Positions 57,948-64,000 of a stretch of 64,000 nt of DNA are shown one piece after another. The notes under the pieces are model-generated. The model was not told the DNA's origin, did not search any database, and worked only from the letters and a program-made list of their open reading frames with translations. Origin of the DNA: Roseovarius spongiae (GTDB lineage: Bacteria > Pseudomonadota > Alphaproteobacteria > Rhodobacterales > Rhodobacteraceae); the NCBI RefSeq assembly GCF_003651245.1, contig NZ_RAPE01000003.1, forward strand, positions 310,001 to 374,000. The letters are read 5' to 3'. The translations under genes were made by a program, and so were the position numbers. Position 1 is the first letter of the stretch; the number at the start of each line of letters is the position of its first letter.

Positions 57948-58787
57948 ATGACTATCGTGGACATATCCGGCCTCGGCGTCGGCAACGACCAGCCGCTGAC
58001 CGTCATCGCGGGTCCGTGCCAACTCGAATCCGTGGACCATGCGCAGATGATCGCGGGCCGCATGCGCGAGGTCTGCACCGCCGCCGGCGCGCAGTTCATC
58101 TTCAAGGGCTCCTTCGACAAGGCCAACCGCACCTCGCTTTCGGGCAAGCGCGGGCTGGGCGTGGACGAGGGGCTGAAGGTCATGCAGGCGGTGCGCGCCG
58201 CGCTCGACGTGCCGGTTCTGACGGACGTTCACCTGCCCGACCAGTGCGCGCCCGTGGCCGAAATCTGCGACGTGCTGCAAATCCCCGCCTTCCTCTGCCG
58301 CCAGACCGACCTTCTGATCGCGGCGGGCGAAACGGGTGCGGCGATCAACGTGAAGAAGGGCCAGTTCCTCGCGCCCTGGGACATGCCCAACGTGGTGGCC
58401 AAGATCGAGGCGACCGGCAATCGTCGCATCCTGCTGACCGAACGCGGCACGTCGTTTGGCTACAACACGCTGGTTGCGGACATGCGCTCCCTGCCGCAGA
58501 TGGCTGCGACCGGCTACCCGGTGGTGATGGACGCCACGCATTCGGTGCAGCAACCCGGCGGCATGGGCGGCTCATCCGGCGGGCAGCGCGAATTCGCGCC
58601 GGTCATGGCGCGCGCCGCCGTCTCGCTCGGCATCGCGGCGGTCTTCATCGAGACGCACGAAGCACCCGACACCGCGCCTTCGGACGGGCCGAACATGATT
58701 CCGCTGGACCGCATGGGCGCGCTGATCGAGAGCCTCGTGCGGTTCGACCGGCTCGCCAAATCCGATCCCATTTGTCTAGACATATAA
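57948..58787 (+). CDS. kdsA: 3-deoxy-8-phosphooctulonate synthase
   Basis: The 279-residue enzyme condenses arabinose-5-phosphate with phosphoenolpyruvate to make Kdo-8-phosphate. Motifs are VIAGPCQLES, FKGSFDKANRTS, DVHLPDQ, CRQTDLLIAAG and VVMDATHSVQQPGG. It starts one base after kpsE. Kdo is used in lipopolysaccharide and in capsule linkers, which fits its place in the capsule block. Confidence 0.96.
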   Translation: MTIVDISGLGVGNDQPLTVIAGPCQLESVDHAQMIAGRMREVCTAAGAQFIFKGSFDKANRTSLSGKRGLGVDEGLKVMQAVRAALDVPVLTDVHLPDQCAPVAEICDVLQIPAFLCRQTDLLIAAGETGAAINVKKGQFLAPWDMPNVVAKIEATGNRRILLTERGTSFGYNTLVADMRSLPQMAATGYPVVMDATHSVQQPGGMGGSSGGQREFAPVMARAAVSLGIAAVFIETHEAPDTAPSDGPNMIPLDRMGALIESLVRFDRLAKSDPICLDI

Positions 58788-58801
58788 GGACGCCACAGGT
58801 G

Positions 58802-60295
58802 ATGAAACCCGCCCCTTCCGTGACCCCCAACACCTGGGAATTCCTGCGCGACCCGATGATCGCGCCCACCGGTTTCCGCGAATACGACGCGCGCTGGAAA
58901 TACCCTGACGAGATCAACCTGCCCGGCATGACCGCGCTTGGTCTCGGGCTCGGCACGCAGATGCGCGCGCGGGGGATCGACCCCGTGATCGCGGTCGGCA
59001 ACGATTACCGCGACTATTCGCTGAGCATCAAGAATGCGCTCATCGTCGGGCTGATGCAGGCCGGCATCCACGTGAAGGACATCGGCCCGGCCCTGTCGCC
59101 GATGGCCTATTTCGCGCAGTTCCATCTCGACGCGCCCGCCGTGGCGATGGTCACCGCCTCGCACAACCCCAACGGCTGGACCGGGGTGAAGATGGGGTTC
59201 GAGCGCCCGCTGACCCACGGCCCCGACGAAATGGCGGAATTGCGCGACATCGTGCTCGAAGGGCGCGGGCAGGCGTATCCCGGCGGCGCCTATGAATTCG
59301 TCCCCGGCGTGGGCGGGGCCTATCTAGATGATCTCGTGGGCGATTTCCGCATGACCCGCAAGCTCAAGGTCGTCTGCGCCACCGGCAACGGCACCGCCTC
59401 CGCCTTCGCGCCCGAGCTTTTTGCGCGCCTCGGCGTCGAGGTCGTGCCGCTGCATAACGCGCTCGACTACACCTTCCCGCATTACAATCCCAACCCCGAG
59501 GCGATGGAGATGCTGCACGACATGGCCGCCTGCGTGCGCGCCTCGGGCGCCGATCTGGCGCTCGGCTTCGACGGCGACGGCGACCGCTGCGGCGTGGTGG
59601 ACGACGAGGGCGAGGAAATCTTCGCTGACAAGGTGGGCGTGATCCTCGCCCGCGACCTCAGCCGCCTGCACCCGAACGCCACCTTCGTGGCGGACGTCAA
59701 ATCCACCGGCCTGTTCGCCTCGGACGCCGAATTGCAGGCCAACGGGGCGAAGGCCGACTACTGGAAGACCGGCCACAGCCACATGAAACGCCGGGTGAAG
59801 GAACTGGGCGCGCTGGCGGGGTTCGAAAAATCCGGGCACTATTTTCTCGCTGAACCGGTGGGGCGCGGCTATGACTGCGGGCTGCGCGTGGCGGTCGAGA
59901 TCTGCAAGCTGATGGACCGCCACCCGGACCAGTCCATGTCCGACCTGCGCCGCGCGCTGCCGGTCACATGGGCCACGCCGACGATGTCGCCCTATTGCGC
60001 GGACACCGAGAAATACGAGGTGCTTGACCGGCTTGTCGCGCGCCTTGTCGCCAAGCACGAAGCGAATGAACCGATCGCGGGGCGCATGATCGAGCAGGTG
60101 GTCACGGTAAACGGCGCGCGGGTGATTCTAGACAACGGCAGTTGGGGGCTCGTCCGGGCCTCGTCGAACACGCCCAACCTCGTCGTCGTCTGTGAAAGCG
60201 GGGAGAGCGAAGCCGAGATGCGCGCCATTTTCGCCGATATCGACGCGGTGATCCGCACCGAACCGTCGGTCGGCGACTACGATCAGTCAATTTGA
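58802..60295 (+). CDS. Phosphohexomutase (phosphomannomutase/phosphoglucomutase)
   Basis: The 497-residue product has the N-terminal REYDARWKYPDEI, the catalytic serine motif TASHNPNGWTG, metal-binding FDGDGDRCG, and the C-terminal VRASSNTPNLVV. It interconverts hexose 1- and 6-phosphates to feed nucleotide sugars. Mannose or glucose preference cannot be told. It follows kdsA by 14 bases, so it is probably part of the surface-polysaccharide operon. Confidence 0.9.
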   Translation: MKPAPSVTPNTWEFLRDPMIAPTGFREYDARWKYPDEINLPGMTALGLGLGTQMRARGIDPVIAVGNDYRDYSLSIKNALIVGLMQAGIHVKDIGPALSPMAYFAQFHLDAPAVAMVTASHNPNGWTGVKMGFERPLTHGPDEMAELRDIVLEGRGQAYPGGAYEFVPGVGGAYLDDLVGDFRMTRKLKVVCATGNGTASAFAPELFARLGVEVVPLHNALDYTFPHYNPNPEAMEMLHDMAACVRASGADLALGFDGDGDRCGVVDDEGEEIFADKVGVILARDLSRLHPNATFVADVKSTGLFASDAELQANGAKADYWKTGHSHMKRRVKELGALAGFEKSGHYFLAEPVGRGYDCGLRVAVEICKLMDRHPDQSMSDLRRALPVTWATPTMSPYCADTEKYEVLDRLVARLVAKHEANEPIAGRMIEQVVTVNGARVILDNGSWGLVRASSNTPNLVVVCESGESEAEMRAIFADIDAVIRTEPSVGDYDQSI

Positions 60296-60374
60296 CGCAA
60301 CAATCCGCCTGAAAAGAGATCATTAACCAAGAAGGCACTATGTCTGGAACCGTCTATTTACAGAGGGGACAGAC

Positions 60375-61013
60375 ATGTTACGCTTTATCTACGCTCACGA
60401 CCTGGCTCATTTTCCCGTGCTGGCGCGCGGAATGTTCCGTGATCGCGCGGACCAGTTCAAACGCCGTCTCGGCTGGGAGGTCTCCGTCGACGCCGCCGGG
60501 GAGGAACGCGACGAATACGACGCGCTCGACCCGCTTTACGTGATTTGGCAGCGTTCGGATGGTCAGCATGGCGGCTCCATGCGCCTGTTGCCCACGACCG
60601 GGCGCACGATGCTGAACGACCATTTCGCGCATCTTCTGCCGGACGGCCCGGTGCGTGATCCGCAACTTTGGGAATGCACGCGCTTCTGCCTCGCGCCCGG
60701 CGCGGAATCGCATGTCGCCGCCGCGCTGATGCTGGGCGGCGGCGAGGTGCTGCGCGGGATGGGGCTCAGCGGTTACACCGGCGTGTTCGATGCGCGGATG
60801 GAACGCATATACCGCTTTATCGGCTCATCGCCGCAGGTGATCGGCGCAATCGGAAGCGGACGCGACCGGATCAGCGCGGGGATCTGGATCCAGACCGACG
60901 CCGATCGGGCCAAGGTCGCGCACCGGGCGCGGGTGTCGCCCGAGATTTCCGCGCTCTGGTTCCACCGCGCCGCGCTTCCCACCGTCGAGGAACGTCCGCT
61001 CGTCGCCGCCTGA
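60375..61013 (+). CDS. Acyl-homoserine-lactone synthase (LuxI family)
   Basis: The 212-residue product keeps the conserved Arg and Phe/Trp positions of LuxI proteins in MFRDRADQFKRRLGWEV. It continues with YVIWQRSDGQHGGSMRLLPT, ECTRFCLAPG, and a C-terminal acyl-binding half. It makes N-acyl homoserine lactone signals from S-adenosylmethionine and acyl-ACP. No LuxR-type receptor or clear lux-box is in reach, so the regulator is probably encoded elsewhere. Confidence 0.93.
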   Translation: MLRFIYAHDLAHFPVLARGMFRDRADQFKRRLGWEVSVDAAGEERDEYDALDPLYVIWQRSDGQHGGSMRLLPTTGRTMLNDHFAHLLPDGPVRDPQLWECTRFCLAPGAESHVAAALMLGGGEVLRGMGLSGYTGVFDARMERIYRFIGSSPQVIGAIGSGRDRISAGIWIQTDADRAKVAHRARVSPEISALWFHRAALPTVEERPLVAA

Positions 61014-61111
61014 CGCGGTTTGCGAAACGCGTGTCGCCGCTCACTGGCGCGCGTTTCGCCCCTGCGCCGCTTTCGCTGGCGCCCCGGCTGGGGCGACGAT
61101 AAGGTCGCCCC

Positions 61112-62641
61112 ATGTCCCGGATCGCGCTGACATTTTCCGAAGACCAGGCCGAGGCCCACGACCGCATCGCCGACGCGCTGCGCGGCGCGGGCGTCGATCT
61201 CGACGCCGGCGCGCTCTCGCCCCCGCGCGAGGGGCGCGAATCGGTGATGGCCGTGATCGGCAAGGCCGGCTCGGGCAAGACGCTGCTGCTGGCCGAACTG
61301 TTCCACGCGATGGAGGAGGCCGGCGTCGACATCGTCTCGGGCGACTATGAGAGCCGCAAACGGCGCGACCGGCGCAGCCTCGCGATCCTCGCCCCCACCA
61401 ACAAGGCGGCGAGCGTGCTGCGCATGCGCGGCGTGCCCGCAACGACGATCCACCGCATCCTCTACACGCCCGTCTATGACCCGGAATACGAAAAGATCGC
61501 CGAATGGCTGGCCGGCAACGGCGACCGCCCGGTGATCGAGGATCTGACCGAGATCGCGCTCGACCGGGCGCACGCGTTCTATCAGACCAACAAGTCGATC
61601 CCCGGCGCGCTGGCCGCCGCGGGGCTGCGCGGCAGCGATTTCATCACCGGCTGGAAACGCCGGGAGGAACCGCTCGACATCGGGTTCGTGGACGAGGCCA
61701 GCATGCTGGACGAACGCCAGTTGGACGACCTCAGGGAGATCTTCCCGACGCTGCTGCTGTTCGGCGATCCCGCGCAGCTGCCCCCGGTCAAGAGCGAGGG
61801 CGGCATGGTCTTCGACTCCCTGCCCGCCCCGGCCAAGCTCGAACTGCACCGGATCCATCGGCAGGACGCCGACAACCCGATCCTCGATCTCGCCCACGCG
61901 CTTGCCGATCCGGCGATGGAATTCTCCGACTTCGAGGCGATGGTGCAGGACAAGGCGCGCGCGGACGACCGCGTGCAATGGGCCGAGCGAGTCGAGGTCG
62001 ACCTGATGGCGCGCTCGCCCGTGCTGGTCTGGCGCAACGCCACGCGTATCCGGCTCATCAACGCCTTCCGCAAGGTCCACGGCGCCCCCGAAACCGCGCT
62101 GCTGGAGGGTGAGCCGCTGATCTGCGACGGGATCGAGTTGCCGCTCAAACACCGCAAGAAGCGGCTCGACCTCGAGGCGCGCGGGCTCATCAAGGGCGCG
62201 CAGGTGATCTATCTCGGGCCCGGCAAGAAGCCCGGCTTTTCCCGTCTGCACGTCATGGGCGCCGAGGATCCGCAGGTGAGCGCCGCCAGCATCGTGAAGA
62301 TCGAGAAACCGGACGAGGAGGAACCCTTCATCCCCTTCGCCGCCAACATGGGCGCCACCTTTTTGCACGGGGCGGCGGTGACGATCCACAAGGCGCAGGG
62401 CTCGCAATGGGAAACGGTGCAGGTCTTCGCGCCCGATCTCTTCGTCGCCGCGCGCATGGGCCGCGTCGAGGCGGGTCAGCCGCTGTGGAAACGGCTTGCC
62501 TACGTGGCGATCACCCGCGCGCAGGAACGGCTGCACTGGGTGGTGCGCAACCGGCTCTCGAAACCCGAACACGCCTTGCGCGTGGACGATCTGCGCGCAG
62601 CGCCCGCGCCGCTCACGCTCGAGGCGCAGAACGACGGCTGA
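61112..62641 (+). CDS. RecD-like/UvrD-C ATP-dependent DNA helicase
   Basis: The 509-residue SF1 helicase has Walker A VIGKAGSGKT, motif Ia APTNKAASVL with TTIHRIL, Walker B DIGFVDEASM, motif III LFGDPAQLPPV, and the C-terminal TIHKAQGSQW and VAITRAQERL. No RecB- or RecC-like gene is adjacent, so it is a stand-alone helicase, unlike RecBCD. A DNA-repair or replication role is inferred. Confidence 0.9.
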   Translation: MSRIALTFSEDQAEAHDRIADALRGAGVDLDAGALSPPREGRESVMAVIGKAGSGKTLLLAELFHAMEEAGVDIVSGDYESRKRRDRRSLAILAPTNKAASVLRMRGVPATTIHRILYTPVYDPEYEKIAEWLAGNGDRPVIEDLTEIALDRAHAFYQTNKSIPGALAAAGLRGSDFITGWKRREEPLDIGFVDEASMLDERQLDDLREIFPTLLLFGDPAQLPPVKSEGGMVFDSLPAPAKLELHRIHRQDADNPILDLAHALADPAMEFSDFEAMVQDKARADDRVQWAERVEVDLMARSPVLVWRNATRIRLINAFRKVHGAPETALLEGEPLICDGIELPLKHRKKRLDLEARGLIKGAQVIYLGPGKKPGFSRLHVMGAEDPQVSAASIVKIEKPDEEEPFIPFAANMGATFLHGAAVTIHKAQGSQWETVQVFAPDLFVAARMGRVEAGQPLWKRLAYVAITRAQERLHWVVRNRLSKPEHALRVDDLRAAPAPLTLEAQNDG

Positions 62642-62727
62642 GGCGGCGCCCGTCCCGCCGAAGGTATCCTCGCCGAAGGCCCCCGCCGGCCGGCGCGCGC
62701 GGCGTCACCCTAGGGCGCAGCGCCCGC

Positions 62728-63486
62728 TCAGCCCGCCCGAAGCGCGCGGAACGCGACCGAGGCGCCCCACCCCGCCGCGATCGCGATGGCGAGCGACATG
62801 AACCCGTAGAGGATCGGATCCACGCGCGAGAGGTCGAACAGCCAACGCTCCATGCCCACCTTGCCGACGTCGATCACCGTGTCGTAATGCGATACGACCT
62901 GCCCCTTGCGCGTGAGGAAGATGCGCGTCGTGTAGGCCCCTTCGGTCAGGTTCGCCGGCAGCCTGATCGAGGTCTGGAACAGCGTCTGTTCGCTCAACTC
63001 GACCGCGCCCTCGTTGATCTTGTAGGCGCCCTGCGCCTTGCGGATGCGGATCACCGCGTCGGTAAAGCTCTGCGCGTCCTTCACGGCGCTCGGCGCCCCG
63101 ACCGAGCGGATCGCGCGCGGGATCGATATCTTGTGTCGCAGGTCCTCGACCTCCGAGAGCACCTCGCTCCACGCGCCGCTGGTCGCGACGGCGTAGAAGC
63201 TCGGGGCGCTGTCCACCTCGACCGCGTCGACATTGACCCAGATGCCGAACCGGCGCTCCTTGCGGCGCACATCGAGCGGCTCGGACGGGCCCGCGACGGC
63301 GACGACCACGCCCAGTTCCCCTTCGGGAATCGGCGTCTCGCGCTTGATCGCGCCGAACAACAGTATGTCCGAGCCGTCGAATGTCGTATTGATCGCGATC
63401 CTGTCCTTGCTGAGACCCAGCACGACCTCCTCGGCGCCAAGCGGCGGCGCGACCAGCAGCGCGAGGATCAGCGCGAGGAACCGCAT
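62728..63486 (-). CDS. TIGR02186 family transmembrane protein
   Basis: The 252-residue product has a signal peptide (MRFLALILALLVAPPLGAEE), a beta-rich periplasmic body (GLSKDRIAINTTFDGSDILL, VAGPSEPLDVRRK) and a C-terminal anchor (YGFMSLAIAIAAGWGASVAF). The family is conserved beside TauE/SafE exporters in Rhodobacteraceae, with unknown function. Its ATG at 63486 overlaps the exporter stop by one base (TGATG), so the two are coupled. Confidence 0.85.
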   Translation of the reverse strand: MRFLALILALLVAPPLGAEEVVLGLSKDRIAINTTFDGSDILLFGAIKRETPIPEGELGVVVAVAGPSEPLDVRRKERRFGIWVNVDAVEVDSAPSFYAVATSGAWSEVLSEVEDLRHKISIPRAIRSVGAPSAVKDAQSFTDAVIRIRKAQGAYKINEGAVELSEQTLFQTSIRLPANLTEGAYTTRIFLTRKGQVVSHYDTVIDVGKVGMERWLFDLSRVDPILYGFMSLAIAIAAGWGASVAFRALRAG

Positions 63487-64000
63487 CACATCCCTTCCGC
63501 CGCGCCGATGGAATAGAGCTCCGCCGGCCTGATCAGCAGGTCGAGCCCCAGCTTGAAGCATACCGCCAGCACCAGGATCGCCAGCAGGATGCGCAATTGC
63601 TCCGCCTTCATCCGGTTGCCGATCACCGTGCCGAACTGCGCGCCGACCACCCCGCCGACGATCAGCAGCACCGCCAGCACCACGTCGACGATGCCGCTGC
63701 TGACGGCGTGCAGCATGGTGGCGAACCCGGCGACGAAGATGATCTGGAAGAGCGACGTGCCCACCACCACCTTGGTCGGCATGCCCAGCAGGTAGATCAT
63801 CGCCGGCACCATGATGAACCCGCCGCCCACGCCCATGATCGCCGCCAGCACCCCGACGGCGAGCCCGACCAGCGCGGGCGGGATGACGCTGATGTAAAGG
63901 CCCGAGGTGCGGAACCGCATCTTCAGCGGAAGCTTCTGGATCCAGGTGTGTTTCTTGCGCGCGGGCGCGCTGCCGCGCCGTGAACTGCGGATGGCGCGCA
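63486..64000 (-). CDS. TauE/SafE family sulfite exporter, C-terminal part
   Basis: The open frame runs off the right edge, so the N-terminus is missing. The visible 170 or so residues include the hydrophobic GLAVGVLAAIMGVGGGFIMV, FQIIFVAGFATML and VLAVLLIVGGVVGAQFGTVI, typical of the second half of TauE/SafE permeases. Members export sulfite or other sulfonate-derived anions, or remain uncharacterised. It forms a two-gene unit with TIGR02186. Confidence 0.85.
   Translation of the reverse strand, partial: RAIRSSRRGSAPARKKHTWIQKLPLKMRFRTSGLYISVIPPALVGLAVGVLAAIMGVGGGFIMVPAMIYLLGMPTKVVVGTSLFQIIFVAGFATMLHAVSSGIVDVVLAVLLIVGGVVGAQFGTVIGNRMKAEQLRILLAILVLAVCFKLGLDLLIRPAELYSIGAAEGM

Noticed and set aside
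60296..60374. lux-box upstream of luxI
   Set aside because: No 18-20-bp palindrome of lux-box type is visible in the 79 bases before the start.

Overview
The window is a stretch of alphaproteobacterial chromosome. Gene content and protein signatures point to Rhodobacteraceae, probably the marine Roseobacter group: aa3-type ctaD, IalB-family protein, serB/serC-serA block, DavB-type amine oxidase, LuxI, the mreBCD-mrdA-rodA block, and the TIGR02186/TauE pair. Core genes are strongly GC-rich. Two stretches are visibly richer in A+T, at about 1.4-3.3 kb and 20.5-38.7 kb. Genus and species are not claimed.

Left part (1-20.4 kb). It opens with the N-terminus of an IalB-like secreted protein and a type II L-asparaginase. 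A small AT-rich islet follows, holding a 22-bp tandem repeat and one unrecognised protein with a PD-(D/E)XK-like motif. Next comes an FMN riboswitch in front of a type-II lumazine synthase gene (ribH2) that reads as frameshifted. Serine biosynthesis follows (serB divergent from serC-serA, with a structured leader before serC), then pantothenate synthesis (panB-panC), a secreted unknown, a YcaQ/AlkX-like glycosylase, a lysine-2-monooxygenase-like flavoenzyme and the tamA-tamB pair.

Island (20,437-38,738). A mobile element of about 18.3 kb sits in the 3' end of tRNA-Leu(GAG). A 22-bp perfect direct repeat marks both ends, a tyrosine integrase lies next to the tRNA, and each end carries three 9-bp direct repeats at 11-bp pitch that look like integrase arm sites. 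The leftward backbone is integrase, AlpA-like regulator, small unknown genes, a primase-helicase and a serine recombinase with a palindromic res-like site. No capsid, portal, terminase or conjugation gene is visible, so it resembles a phage-satellite-type or replicative integrative element. The rightward cargo holds two defence-like operons. The first is an sce7726-like (PD-(D/E)XK-like), sce7725-like (beta family) and RES-domain (predicted NADase) trio. The second is a type I restriction system: hsdR, an hsdM-hsdS fusion, and a HEPN-like accessory gene overlapping it. The trio is the best candidate for an undescribed system.

Right part (38.8-64 kb). Core genes resume: a peptidoglycan-binding-like secreted protein, lipB, an HdeA-like protein, ctaD, a GAF-HisKA_2 histidine kinase, a DUF1989 protein, the rod-shape operon mreB-mreC-mreD-mrdA-rodA followed by a ghrA-like dehydrogenase, sseB with a uracil-DNA glycosylase, an arsR-arsP pair with two operator-like palindromes, capsule/Kdo genes (kpsT, kpsE, kdsA, a phosphohexomutase), luxI, a RecD-like helicase, and a TIGR02186/TauE pair cut by the window edge.
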